From positions 116,719-180,718 of the forward strand of contig CANNZV010001120.1 of assembly GCA_947561585.1 (NCBI GenBank): 64,000 nucleotides of DNA, given 5' to 3'. The position numbers were made by a program, and so were the translations under genes. Below the pieces are notes generated by a model. The model was not told where the DNA came from. It ran no database searches and saw nothing but the letters and a program-made list of their open reading frames with translations. The DNA comes from Caprella mutica (lineage: Eukaryota > Arthropoda > Malacostraca > Amphipoda > Caprellidae). Shown one piece after another: positions 1 to 13,245 of the stretch (positions are counted from its first letter, which is position 1; the number at the start of each line of letters is the position of its first letter).

Positions 1-19
1 ATAGATAAATGGGGGAAAA

Positions 20-496
20 ATCGGTAAATTCCTAGTTCACGTCCCTATTTCATTTAAGGACGTTAACTAGGAACCGATCCAAATACTTCCTAGTTCACGT
101 GACAACTAGGAATGGAGTATTTTTGAATTTATTTTTCATAAATTTAATTTTTTTTTTCTGATTAAAATATGTTGCACTAAGAAATTTTATTTCACAGAAG
201 ATCTAGTATCTTAACTACATAGTAATACCAAAAAGGAATATTTGAAATAGAAATTCAGCGAATTTAACAATGTACTTTTGAAAAACAAATTAATTAAGAT
301 GTCTGACGTATGCTGTTTGAATGTACACAATAATCTGTTAAAGATTGAACTACATTTAGAAAAAATGCTTCATCCAAATACCCCTTCCTAGTTCACGTCC
401 CTAAATCAATTCGAGACGTAAACTGGAAAGGAGGTATTTGGATCGGTTCCTAGTTCACGTCACTAGAGGAAATAGTGACGTGAACTAGAAATTTAC
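20..496. mobile_element. Foldback element with CCTAGTTCACGTC hairpins
   Basis: The ends are inverted copies: GGTAAATTCCTAGTTCACGTC near 22-42 and its complement at 476-496. Inside each end the motif CCTAGTTCACGTC is itself followed by its reverse complement, giving short stem-loops (30-71, 90-112, 387-430, 449-490). The segment GATCCAAATA also occurs inverted at both ends. No coding potential is seen. I infer a non-autonomous TIR/foldback transposon; the family is unknown. Confidence 0.6.
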
Positions 497-823
497 CTAA
501 AAATCAATTATTTCTAAGGAAAAAAAGGCATTCTTTTTCCTTACTGACATATAAAATGTTTTTTTTATAGATAAAAATAGTTTACCGTAAAATACTTTTC
601 CCTATTTTATTTCGCTTAGTACATTATATACGGAACTGAAATTTTTTGAATTTATCAGTTGTACATGATTGAGGAACTCAATTGTATGTATATAGTCATA
701 TATTCAAAATAGCTATATGTTGGTACAACTGCAAATAGAAATATGAATAACTTTATGAATTACGATTATTACATTCAAAAAGTTCAGATGCCAATTTACA
801 TTTTCAAAATCAGAGCCTAACAA

Positions 824-981
824 TAACCTTATCCACCATAGCTTCATCTTAACCTTATTCACCATAGCTTCACCTTAACCTTATTCACCATAGCTTCACC
901 TTAACCTTATTCACCATAGCTTCACCTTAACCTTATTCACCATAGCTTCACCTTAACCTTATCTACAATAGCTTCACCTTA
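824..981. repeat. 26-bp tandem repeat
   Basis: About six head-to-tail copies of a 26-bp unit containing TTATTCACCATAGCTTCACC, with diverged first and last copies (ATCCACC, ATCTACA). Confidence 0.9.
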
Positions 982-1120
982 GGTTTTTCCCAGGGTTGCC
1001 ATTAATTCCCCACGATGACAAATATGTTTCTCTGGAGGCTGTGAATCATACCTCAGCTCCTCTTTCAGGATTAGCCTGCAAATGGCAACCTCATTTAGGA
1101 GTTAGAGGTTGTGAGGGGCA

Positions 1121-1238
1121 GAGATATTTCACAGGAGATATTCTAGTAGAGATATTTCAAAGGAGATATTCTAGTAGAGATATTTCACAGGAGATATTCT
1201 AGTAGAGATATTTCACAGGAGATATTCTAGTAGAGATA
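1121..1238. repeat. 28-bp tandem repeat
   Basis: About four copies of a 28-bp unit containing GAGATATTTCACAGGAGATA followed by TTCTAGTA. A reading frame that crosses it (996-1202) is repeat-derived and not taken as a gene. Confidence 0.85.
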
Positions 1239-2050
1239 TCTCCGCAGAAACTAGGGTTCTCTCCGAGATCCCGCTCCATTTTTACCCATTTTTGTATTCT
1301 GGGATAAATCGATTTTTTTATGTATCGGGTTTCTCTCCCGGGATACCCGGTCCATTTTTACCTATTTCTGTATACAGGATAAATCGATCTGTCCCGGGAT
1401 ATCACTGGATGAATGAATATTTATTTATTTTCTATTAATTTGTTTTAAAATACACGAGATACATAGAGATGGTATGTACTTCCTAAGTAGTTATTAACAT
1501 TATTTAACAATATAAATGGAAATAAATGATGATGAATTCAAATATTTTAAATTATAATTTAGCCACGAAGCACCCCTATTTTTTTACAATCTGGTAATTA
1601 GAAAAATTTTCTCTACACATCGGTAACAAAAATATATTGATTACTTATCTATTATCTTTCATATACATTTTAAGTATCGTTGATGAGTAAAATAACTATA
1701 ACAGTTCTTTTAAATGAAACTCTTACTATAACTCTCTGAAATATTACAAATTCAAGTCAACATTACCACTAACAATCACGATTTACCCTCAGTTTTACTA
1801 ATTGTTAAACTTTTACATAAAAATAGTAATTACCGCCACAAAACAGTTGCACACATTTTCTGTATGGTACACGAATGTGGTCACTTTTAATGTGCAGCAA
1901 ATTGCACGAAATCTTTTCCCTGTATTATAACCTCATACGGACACAGAAAAGAATTATATATGGCATAACAAATCGTGATTTATGAGCCATAAATAAAAAG
2001 CGGCACAGACCGCAGTGACCAATCAGTATTGACTGCGCACGCAGCTATTA
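1239..2050. other. No gene seen
   Basis: AT-rich sequence. A short duplicated motif (CCCGGGATA, ACCTATTTCTGTAT-like, GATAAATCGAT) occurs near 1,265-1,390. No open frame, RNA gene or element boundary is recognised. Confidence 0.5.
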
Positions 2051-2051
2051 T

Positions 2052-3735
2052 TAGGTACTATCAGAGAAAAGAGTCACTGTGATGATGTACTATCAGAGAA
2101 AAGAGTCACTGTGATGATGTACTATCAGAGAAAAAAGTCACTGTGATGATGTACCATCAGAGAGAAGAGTCACTATGTGATGTACTATCAGAGAAAAGAG
2201 TCACTGGGATGGTGTACTATCAGAGAAAAGAGTCACTGTGATGATGTACTATCAGAGAGAAGAGTCACTGTGATGATGTACTATCAGAGAGAAGAGTCAC
2301 TGTGATGATGTACTATCAGAGAAAAGAGTCACTGGGATGGTGTGCTATCAGAGAAAAAAGTCACTGTGTTGATGTACTATCAGAGAGAAGAGTCACTGTG
2401 ATGATGTACTATCAGAGAAAAGAGTCACTGTGATGATGTACTATCAGAGAGAAGAGTCACTGTGATGATGTACTATCAGAGAGAAGAGTCACTGTGATGA
2501 TGTACTATCAGAGAAAAGAGTCACTGGGATGGTGTACTATCAGAGAAAAGAGTCACTGTGATGATGTACTATCAGAGAAAAGAGTCACTGTGATGATGTA
2601 CTATCAGAGAAAAGAGTCACTGTAATGATGTACTATCAGAGAAAAGAGTCACTGTGATGATGTACTATCAGAGAGAAGAGTCACTGTGATGATATACTAT
2701 CAGAGAAAAGAGTCACTGTGATGATGTACTATCAGAGAGAAGAGTCACTGTGATTATGTACTATCAGAGAAAAGAGTCACTGTGATGATGTACTATCAGA
2801 GAAAAGAGTCACTGGGATGATGTACTATCAGAGAGAAGAGTCACTGTGATGATGTACTATCAGAGAAAAGAGTCACTGGGATGGTGTACTATCAGAGAAA
2901 AGAGTCACTGTGTGATGTACCATCAGAGAAAAGAGTCACTGTGATGATGTACTATCAGAGAAAAGAGTCACTGTGATGATGTACCATCAGAGAGAAGATT
3001 CACTATGTGATGTACTATCAGAGAAAAGAGTCACTGTGATGATGTACTATCAGAGAGAAGAGTCACTGTGATTATGTACTATCAGAGAAAAGAGTCACTG
3101 TGATGATGTACTATCAGAGAAAAGAGTCACTGGGATGATGTACTATCAGAGAGAAGAGTCACTGTGATGATGTACTATCAGAGAAAAGAGTCACTGGGAT
3201 GGTGTACTATCAGAGAAAAGAGTCACTGTGTGATGTACCATCAGAGAAAAGAGTCACTGTGATGATGTACTATCAGAGAAAAGAGTCACTGTGATGATGT
3301 ACCATCAGAGAGAAGATTCACTATGTGATGTACTATCAGAGAAAAGAGTCACTGGGTGATGTACCATCAGAGAAAAGAGTCACTGTGTGATGTACCATCA
3401 GAGAGAAGAGTCACTGTGATGATGTACTATCAGAGAAAAGAGTCACTGGGATGGTGTGCTATCAGAGAAAAAAGTCACTGTGTTGATGTACTATCAGAGA
3501 AAAGAGTCACTGGGATGGTGTACTATCAGAGAGAAGAGTCACTGTGATGATGTACTATCAGAGAAAAGAGTCACTGTGATGATGTACTATCAGAGAAAAG
3601 AGTCACTGTGATGATGTACTATCAGAGAAAAGAGTCACTGTGATGATGTACTATCAGAGAAAAGAGTCACTGTGATGATGTACTATCAGAGAAAAGTGTC
3701 ACTGTGATGATGTACTATCAGAAGAAAGAGTCATT
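2052..3735. repeat. 32-bp satellite array, about 50 copies
   Basis: Head-to-tail 32-bp units containing TACTATCAGAGAAAAGAGTC then ACTGTGATGATG. Variants alternate: AGAGAAAAG or AGAGAGAAG, GTGATGATG or GGGATGGTG, and 31-bp forms with TGTGATG. A block of about ten units near 2,876-3,015 recurs about 318 bp later, including the rare variant GAAGATTCACTATG, so the array has higher-order structure. The open frame at 3,356-3,547 is a by-product of the repeat. Confidence 0.97.
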
Positions 3736-3737
3736 GC

Positions 3738-3895
3738 GTAACGTACTCATACACACGAGTCTAATAACAATCCACATACAAACACACATACGAGTCTATC
3801 AATTACTACACACATACACATATACGAGTCTATAATAACAATCCACTCATATACACACATACGATTCTATCAATTACTACACACATACACACAAA
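3738..3895. repeat. Two-copy CA-rich tandem repeat
   Basis: Two copies of a unit of about 75-80 bp built from ACACATACGAGTCTA, ATAACAATCCAC and TATCAATTACTACACAC lie directly after the 32-bp satellite. Confidence 0.7.
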
Positions 3896-6280
3896 GCTAA
3901 TAAAGCGGATCAAGGCAATCAAATTTCCAATCTATTGGTTAAATAACTAATCCGCAACTGTGATGAGCTGGCAAGCAGTGCATCTATGAATAGCTATTAC
4001 ATTATGATCAACAGTGATGGATTTTAATTATTCGACTCCCAATAAGGGTAAATGTATGTACAAGTTGGCAACATATTTAGTAATAGATATTTATACCTTA
4101 AAAGACTGACTGAGTAGTTTCAGCTCGACAAGACTTTATAATAGTGATTAAATATTGGTTCATGATTTCAATCAACTAAAATTTCATGACTCTTTTCATT
4201 AGATACATTTGTAAATGGTCATACTCTAATTTTTTCTCATATGCCAACAAGAACATTATGCCATGCATAATTGTGAATATGATTCTATAATTCACTGAGA
4301 ATATGTGCTTGAGACTACCCCCACAGTACTCCCGCAAGACACTAACGCACTCACGTACACATAGTTGTCAGATGTCGCTACGCACCAAGCAATTAATTAG
4401 AACAGGAAAAAAATTAATGATTATTTCTTTAATGTTTTTTATATATCACAATTGACAGAATTAATTATATTGACTAATTTATAGTTATTATTTGCATTTG
4501 ATTGCCCTCGGAAAACAGTAACTTGGAAAACTGCTCATGTACACATTACTTCTATATGGCACCCTCAATTTCACACCACTGCAAGTGTAACGTGCACAGT
4601 TCATAAAGAATACATTCAATGTAATAACTTTGTTCCTATTAATCGTGGGTATATTAAATTTTTCATTGTACATTTATATGATAAAAGCTACAAACTGACA
4701 AAAAAATCATAGAATTCAAGCCACTGGTTACCGAAATATCAAATGTGTTGCGAATTCCACGCACTCAGTCGTTTAGAGACCTAAATTTTGTCAATCTGAT
4801 TAGGGTTAAGGTGCTAGAAAAATAATCACTGGGAAAACTGCCACATGGAAAATTATTTTAAAAAAAATTTATACTGAAATACTTTCGCTGAAAATTACAA
4901 TACTTATCCTGAAATACTTATGCTGAAAATTGAAATATTTGTACTGAAAATTATAATACTTAAAATAAAATGCTTAGACAGCAGAATCATATTACTTTTA
5001 GTAAAATTAAATAACAATTATTAGATATACTGAAAATCTTTAAATTAATAGTATAATAAACATCCGATGCATAAAATCTTAGTACGAACTCTTGTAGAAA
5101 TAAATGCTTGTCATATTAAATGCCAACTTATCGCTTATGTGACTTTTCTGAGAATGAACCGATATAACATCGATACGGGCAGACTTTTGGTTCCTATACA
5201 TTCCGATAACAGCTGCAATATATTTCAGACTGAGTCACCGCCTTGAATAGCAATCAAGCGACTCGAACCAAATTTCAAAGGAATTCTTCAGTTTGGTATT
5301 TTCTTCACTGCACACCGCAGCATTTAATTCCCTTGGCGTGAAATGCGATAATATTTCTGCCTAACTTTGCACAAATCATAGAATTGAATTTTTTTTGTAT
5401 TTTTCCTCATTTTCTTGGTTATTATTATTGCTGACTCCTCTTAATGTTCTTCTTGGTAATTTTATAGGACATTTCAATAACTCAAAAGTTCTTATAATAT
5501 TGAATAGCATTATATATTTTCTACACATTTTACATCTTCTCATCTACACTTATATTTTGTACGGAATTGACGTTAATTTTAATTAAAGTAAGACTAATCA
5601 GAGCAAAAAGAGATGCTAGGGTCACTAATAATTTATATAAATTATTTTGCTAGCAGTTTACAGACTCCTGCATATTAAGTTATGAAGAATTACTTCTCTT
5701 TCAGTATACTGCTTTTATGTAATAGGGCTATACTTTGTTCGAATATTAATTGCTTATATATCAAATAAATTAGAGATGAGCATTCATATGAAACTCGCAA
5801 TAATTTCTTTCTACTAATGCGAAATGTCAACAGCGTATTACTTTGAAAATATATTTGGAACTTTCTGCCCTCAAGCATCTAAAGTTTGCGCAATGTCCGT
5901 TAAGTTAAAATTAAATAATTCTATTATTTGTAAATACTAAAAATATCTTCTGGTTCTTTTCCTCTCGTTCCTTCTCTTATGTGGTTTCAAATCTTCAGTT
6001 CATCTTTGGAATTAACTCTCGAATTTTAGGTTATTACTTATTAATTTTTTTCAGATACTTTCATAAATTCTCATTTACATATTTAGTAAAGTAATTTATT
6101 TTTAATATTATATGGGCTGCCCGTGAAACTTTGATCTTAATTAGAATTAATTGTTCCATGAATAAACTGAATAAATGAATCGTAATGATCAGAGCGACTC
6201 CCTAACTCACATCAAAATTATAAAGGAACGTTTATGAATAAAGAATGGACATTAATGTAACTGCAATGGACATCTAAACT
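3896..6280. other. Intergenic, no gene seen
   Basis: AT-rich sequence without a supportable gene. The segment 4,860-4,985 has a decayed repeat of about 20 bp (CTGAAATACTT / CTGAAAATT). The frames at 4,488-4,673, 5,395-5,586 and 5,690-5,878 have no family resemblance and low-complexity composition, and are treated as chance. Confidence 0.5.
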
Positions 6281-6282
6281 AT

Positions 6283-7316
6283 AATAAGAGCCGCGTCCGT
6301 CCGTCTGTCAGTCCGTCGGTCCGTCTGTCAAATTTTTATTAACACAAATTCTGTCACCCCAATAAATAATTTCACTATCATTATTTTTGTCTGTCTGTCT
6401 GAAAAAAAAACGGAATAAAACTGAGAATCCATGAAAATTAAAATTAGAAGAAAAAATTTCGGAAAAAGAAACTGGAAAAGCCGAAAAATTGGAAACCGAA
6501 GATACTAAAAACCAAAAGTCAAGGGAACCGAAAAACTAGAAAACCTTAAATCCGGTAAACCGTAAAGCTGGAAGACATAAAATCCAGGAAACAAAAAAAA
6601 ATCAGAAAATTGTATACCTTTAAAACCAAAAATCAGAAAAAGTGGAAATTTGGAAAACCAAAAAAAAACGTTAATCCGAATAAACGAAAATTCTGGGAAC
6701 CAAAAATTCAGAAAAACTGTATATCTGGAAAAACTGAAAATACAGAAATCTGAATAACCAAAAGTTTATGTATTTTATCTATAACAGCCGCTGCATCCGG
6801 TCATGTGTCGTAATTTTATTAACTCAAATTCTCTATCACCCCCATAATTAATCACATTATCTTTATATGTATGTATGTCTGGAAATAGAATCTGAAAATG
6901 AGGAAAAATCAGAAAATCCAGAAAACAGAAAATCCGGACAATCGAAAATCCAGAAAAATAAAAAATATTCGGGAATCTGAATATCCGGAAAACCAAAAAC
7001 TAGAAAACAGGAAATATGAAACACAAACTTATATGAGAGCTAATAATTTGCGGCATCATCATTGATGCAGGTCACACCAATAGTTCTAATTAAAAAAATC
7101 ATTTTTACTGGAAGAGTAAACAAAATTATTTTCTTAAATTATTTTCATCGTATATACTATGTGGTTATATGCAATTAAGCACATATACGTATATATGAGT
7201 ATATTTCTATTTAAAAACACATCATTCCATTAAGAACAAGATATATGTATGCATTTAATTATAATACTAAATCCAATATATCTATTGAATTCTCATTGCA
7301 TGAGTAACAGGTACTG
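6283..7316. repeat. Dispersed repeat: GAGCCGCGTCCGTC start, ACAGGTACTGTACC end
   Basis: Begins with CTATAATAAGAGCCGCGTCC followed by CCGT/CTGT microsatellite and ends at AACAGGTACTGTACCAGT. The same start and end motifs bound units at 56.4-57.5 kb. The interior is an A-rich decayed repeat of the type GAAAATCCGGAAAACC. No coding capacity seen. Confidence 0.55.
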
Positions 7317-7389
7317 TACCAGTTAACTAAATGCAATGGACATTATAGTAACTGCAATGGATATCTAATTTTAGTAGGGATTTAATGGC

Positions 7390-9775
7390 TGCTTCGGAAC
7401 CAAAGGCCATATTGCTGACGTCAAAAGGAAATTAAATACAAAGGACTGCAGGAAGCAGTCATAAATAGACCCCATTCGGATAATGTTATAAACTTCTACA
7501 ACTGTTTAAGTGATTTGCTGTCTAAAGATTTTGCAAGTAATGATATTAGTTTGGTTTTGGGGACATGAATATCAACTTATTTGATAGAAATAATAGAGAT
7601 AATCGCCAATTCTCTTCCATTATGAAAACTTTCAATTACATACCGATGATAACAAAGCCTACTAGGTTCCCGTCTGCGACTTTAAACAACGAGGCAACCC
7701 TTTTGGATCACATTTGGACACGATTTTCTTTTGATTACGGTAGTTCTGCAGGCATTATTTTAAACGATTCAACTGATAACTGATAAAACCTTTTCTGATA
7801 CACGACGGTAGAACGAAGAATGATCTGATTAAAGTCACATTTAGAATGGTTATTGAAACAACTATCGATGACTATTTGGAACGAATCGCATCAGTGGATT
7901 GGTCGGTACTGGTTAGATATAATGATATGAATTAATGCTGTCACTGTTTTTTTTCCCTTAATAAAGTCAATTTAGAGTTAAGAATGTTGGTATGAAAAGA
8001 TTGTCTAAGTTTTGGATACTGAGATATTAAATTATATTAAGTGTAAATCTGTGTGCTTTAAGAGGTGCAAACTGGGGCTGATAGCGATCCTGAGAACAGG
8101 AGAGAACGCAATTTTGTTAATGATATTGTTCGCAAAGCAAAGACTAGTTACTACAGGGGTAGATTAAAGATAGTATGGATAACTTGAGGAGTATACTTGG
8201 AGAGAATTACGTAAGTTGTTGTCTTGTGACGGGAGTAAGCGACGAATTGACGAGATCTAATGTGATAGTAATATCATAACAAATCCTTTAGATATTGCTC
8301 AGCGTTTCAATGACCACGTTTGCTCCTTGGCCTCAATTAGGAGTGTGTGATACTTTGCCAGCACCTACTACTGAGTACTGATCCCCTTGCTTATGTTGCT
8401 CTCTGGTTCTCAGTCCCGTATCGGAGCAGAAAGGGGCTGAAATAATTTCGTCATTAAAAAATACCAAATGTGATATTAATACAATTTCTGTGAAAGTTTT
8501 GAAACTATGAACATCTATATTCTTAATAGACCATCTCTATATTGATCAATAAGTACTTTTTGTCTGGTGATTTTCCTGACGGGTTCACGTGTGCTTGTTT
8601 GGTGCCCATCTACAAAAAGGGAGATAGATAAGGATGATACCAATTATAGACCTAAATATATCCATATTACCCATGTTCAGTAAGTCACCGATGAATGTAT
8701 AGCAAAGCGATTAGTTCCTTTCATTGATAGTTCTAATGTGCTCTGTGATAGTCAGTATAGCTTTAGGAAAGGATTATCAACTATAGATGCGATTGTTGAT
8801 TATTCTGAATATATTTGTGCGAAGTTAGAAGAGCGTAAGCATGTGGTAGGACTTTCTGTTGACTATGCTAAGGCATTTGACACAGTGAACCACGCCTATA
8901 CTGCTGTCTAAACTTGAAGCTTATGGTATAAGGGGAATGACTTTTAAATTGTTTGAGAGCTATCTAAAAGATAGGAAGCAATGTGTGAGGATAGAGGATA
9001 TTTTGTTTGGTTATGGTTATGTGAATGCTGGTGTACCCGCAGTGTAGTATATTAGGACCAATTCTTTTTATTTTGTATGTCAACGATTTCTCTAATATAT
9101 CCTCCAAGTTGAAGACCAAACAGTTTGCAGATGACACCACTGTATCTGCATTCGGATCTGATTTTGTGGAGCTGTGTAGGGTTATTAATGCTGAACTTGA
9201 AAAAATTGAAACATGGTCAAATACTAATAGAATGCTATTTAATGCAAATAAGACGGGGTTGTTGTTTTTAGTAATAGGTTACATGATGTCGTGATTGGAG
9301 ATTGTGTTGTTACTTTGAATAATGTAAACATTGAATTCCATAATAAAGTTACTTTTTTGGGTCTCACACTAGACAAAAAATTAAAATTTTATGACTACAT
9401 ATATATCTCTTGTTTGCAATGAATGGTCTAAGATTGAAGGAATTATGTATAGGATTAGATTGTTCCTCCCTCAAAAGCAATTAATTAACATACATAGAAT
9501 ATAGTTTGTTTTACCCGTATGTAATGTATTATGGGGAAGCATATAAATATATATTTGAACACTCTGAAAATGCTTCAAAAGAGAGCGATAAGAATAATAA
9601 CTAACAGAGAGTTCCTGGCTCATACGAAGCCTCTCTTTCATAACATGGAAATTATAAAAGCGGATGATGTTCATAATTACCTCTTACTCATTTATTTTTT
9701 CATAAATGAAGATAAATTCACTATTACAAATACACTATTACAAATACAGCCATATTATCATTTTTAGATTATCCT
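7390..9775 (+). pseudogene. Decayed non-LTR retrotransposon (endonuclease/RT)
   Basis: Remnants of a LINE ORF2 are read in shifting plus-strand frames. The endonuclease end at about 7,555-7,790 has GDMNINLFD and LLDHIWT. Reverse transcriptase motifs follow in order: VPIYKKGD (about 8,610), QYSFRKGLST (about 8,755), LSVDYAKAFDTVNH (about 8,855), CSILGPILFILYVND (9,045-9,085), catalytic FADDT (9,125) and, C-terminally, LQKRAIRIITNREF (9,572 onward). Stops and frameshifts interrupt every section, so it is inactive. Motif order and the C-terminal LQKRA..IIT segment suit the Jockey/CR1 group of LINEs, but the clade is uncertain. Confidence 0.85.
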
Positions 9776-10127
9776 AGATTACCATTGACGGAACATAGTG
9801 TGCACTACTCTGCTTCTAGACTCTGACGCTCTTTAATTGCCTGTCCATTTGAAAGATATTCAGTCGTACAGTTCCTTTAAAATGTAAACTTAAATATTAT
9901 CTTGATTAATATGCCGGTGCATAAATGTGATGTAAATAACTGTTATAGTGATATGTAAATGTATATGTGTGTTTTATGTTCTCTAGTTCTATTTTATTGT
10001 TTCCTGTTCTTTTATGAGTTTATTATTATTTGATTTTAAATTTGCTCAAAAATTTCCTAAATAAGGAAAATTATATAAGGGCTTGATGTATATATATTTT
10101 TTTTATTCGTCAATAAATATCCTTATC

Positions 10128-12205
10128 CATACAATATCTATTTATAGTCAATACAAATAATATTCCACTAGGGATGAACTCTTACGGTGAAGAACATTCA
10201 TACAATATCTATTTACAGTCAATACAAATAATATTCCACTAATGATGAACTCTTACGGTGAAGAACATTCATACAATATCTATTTACAGTCAATACAAAT
10301 AATATTCCACTAGGGATGAACTCTTACGGTGAAGAACATTCATACAATATCTATTTACAGTCAATACAAATAATATTCCACTAGGGATGAACTCTTACGG
10401 TGAAGAACATTCATACAATATCTATTTACAGTCAATACAAATAATATTCCACTGGGGATGAACTCTTACGTTGAAGAACATTCACACAATATCTATTTAT
10501 AGTCAATACAAATAATATTCCACTAGGGATGAACTCTTACGTTGAAGAACATTCACACAATATCTATTTATAGTCAATACAAATAATATTCCACTAGGGA
10601 TGAACTCTTACGGTGAAGAACATTCATACAATATCTATTTATAGTCAATACAAATAATATTCCACTAGGGATGAACTCTTACGTTGAAGAACATTCATAC
10701 AATATCTATTTACAGTCAATACAAATAATATTCCACTAGGGATGAACTCTTACGGTGAAGAACATTCATACAATATCTATTTACAGTAAATACAAATAAT
10801 ATTCCACTAGGGATGAACTCTTACGGTGAATAACATTCATACAATATCTATTTACAGTCAATACAAATAATATTCCACTAGGGATGAACTCTTACGGTGA
10901 AGAACATTCATACAATATCTATTTACAGTCAATACAAATAATATTCCATTAGATATGAACTCTTACGGTGAAGAACATTCATACAATATCTATTTACAGT
11001 CAATACAAATAATATTCCACTAGGGATGAACTCTTACAGTGAAGAACTTTCATACAATATCTATTTACAGTCAATGCAAATAATATTCCACTAGGGATGA
11101 ACTCTTACGGTGAAGAACATTCATACAATATCTATTTACAGTCAATACAAATAATATTCCACTAAGGATGAACTCTTACGGTGAAGAACATCAATAATAT
11201 ATCTATTTACAGTCAATACAAATAATATTCCACTAGGGATGAACTCTTACGGTGTAGAACATTCATACAATATCTATTTACAGTCAATACAAATAATATT
11301 CCACTAGGGATGAACTCTTACGGTGAAGAACATTCATACAATATCTATTTACAGTCAATACAAATAATATTCCACTAGGGATGAACTCTTACGGTGAAGA
11401 ACATGCATACAATATCTATTTACAGTCAATACAAATAATATTCCACTAGGGATGAACTCTTACGGTGAAGAACATCAATAATATATCTATTTACAGTCAA
11501 TACAAATAATATTCCACTAGGGATGAACTCTTACGGTGTAGAACATCAATAATATATCTATTTACAGTCAATACAAATAATATTCCACTAGGGATGAACT
11601 CTTACGGTGTAGAACATTCATACAATATCTATTTACAGTCAATACAAATAATATTCCACTAGGGATGAACTCTTACGGTGAAGAACATTCATACAATATC
11701 TATTTACAGTCAATACAAATAATATTCCACTAGGGATGAACTCTTACGGTGAAGAACATCAATACAATATCTATTTACAGTCAATACAAATAATATTCCA
11801 CTAGGGATGAACTCTTACGGTGTAGAACATTCATACAATATCTATTTACAGTCAATACAAATAATATTCCACTAGGGATGAACTCATACGGTGTAGAACA
11901 TTCATACAATATCTATTTACAGTCAATACAAATAATATTCCACTTGGGATGAACTCTTACGGTGAAGAACATTCATACAATATCTATTTACAGTCAATAC
12001 AAATAATATTCCACTAGGGATGAACTCTTACGGTGTAGAACATTCATACAATATCTATTTACAGTCAATACAAATAATATTCCACTAGGGATGAACTCTT
12101 ACGGTGTAGAACATTCATACAATATCTATTTACAGTCAACACAAATAATATTCTTCTAGGGATGAACTCTTACGGTGAAGAACATTCATACAATATCTAT
12201 CTTGA
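10128..12205. repeat. 71-bp satellite array, about 29 copies
   Basis: Head-to-tail 71-bp units containing GGGATGAACTCTTACGGTGA and ATACAATATCTATTTACAG. Variants include TACGTTGAAG, TGTAGAACA and a shortened CATCAATAATATATC form that recurs in several units. Two units of the same repeat occur on the opposite orientation at 34,510-34,651. Confidence 0.97.
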
Positions 12206-12532
12206 CAAATTAGTCAAATACGTAAATGATGTAGAAAATTAGTGTTATTGATGCATGTTGTTTACAATTCAATGATATAATTATTCACCAATCGTTTGAA
12301 CTCCAAACATTTTTCCAAAGATGAAAGAACTAAAGGACTAAAAATGACTTTCACCTTTCTCTGATGTTTGGTGAATTATTCACCTGGTTGATTAATTCAG
12401 AAGTTTCTCCGTATTTGCACATCAAAATCGTTACACTGAAGTACAACAGCAAGAAAATGTAAAAATTCACGGTAGTTGAATTCATACATAAGCAATGAAG
12501 AGATTAAATAAATAAAGCTCGTAATAAACGGA

Positions 12533-13245
12533 GTGATCGGGTGGAATGAGGGTGGTGTGGAGGATGGTGTGGAGGATGGTATGGAAGATTATATGGAGGG
12601 TGGGGTGGAGGATGGTGTAGTGGGTGGTGTAGAAGGTGGCAGGGAGGATGGTGTGGTGGGTGGTGTAGAAGGTGGCAGGGAGGATGGTGTGGAGAATGGT
12701 GTGGTGGGTGGTGTAGAAGGTGGTACGAAGGATGGTGTGGAGAATGGTGTGGTGTGTGGTGTAGAAGGTGGTATGGAGGATGGTGTGGAGGATGGTGTGG
12801 TGGGTGGTGTAGAAGGTGGTATGGAGGATGGTGTGGTGGGTGGTGTAGAAGGTGGTATGGAGGATGGTGTGGAGGATGGTGTGGTGGATGGTGTAGAAGG
12901 TGGTATGGAGGATGGTGTGGTGGGTGGTGTAGAAGGTGGTATGGAGGATGGTGTGGAGGATGGTGTGGTGGGTGGTGTAGAAGGTGATATGGAGGATGGT
13001 GTGGTGGGTGGTGTATAGAAGGTGGTAGGGAGGATAGTGTGGAGGATGTTGTGGTGGGTGGTGTGGAGGATGGTATGGAGGATGGTGTGGAGGATGGTGT
13101 GGAGGATGGTGTGGAGGATGGTGTGGAGGATGGAGTGGAGGATGGTGTGGAGGATGGTGTGGAGGATGGTGTGGAGGATGGTATGGAAGTTTGTATGGAG
13201 GGTGGGGTGGAGGATGTTATGGAGAATGATATAGAATTATAGATG
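12533..13245. repeat. GGTGTGGAGGAT minisatellite
   Basis: A G-rich array of 12-bp and 15-bp units (GGTGTGGAGGAT, GGTGTAGAAGGTGGT, GGTGTGGTGGGT), with C almost absent on this strand. Several frames are open through it (valine/glycine/glutamate-rich or tryptophan/cysteine-rich), purely because the unit is a multiple of three. I do not regard these as genes. A short C-rich version lies at 34,065-34,145 in reverse orientation. Confidence 0.95.

Noticed and set aside
2052..3735. CRISPR array
   Set aside because: Units are contiguous without unique spacers, in an animal genome; this is a satellite.
12533..13242. Overlapping glycine/valine/glutamate-rich and tryptophan/cysteine-rich frames up to 161 residues
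   Set aside because: They follow from a 12/15-bp minisatellite open in several frames at once; there is no unique sequence, and the compact sister copy has no frame.
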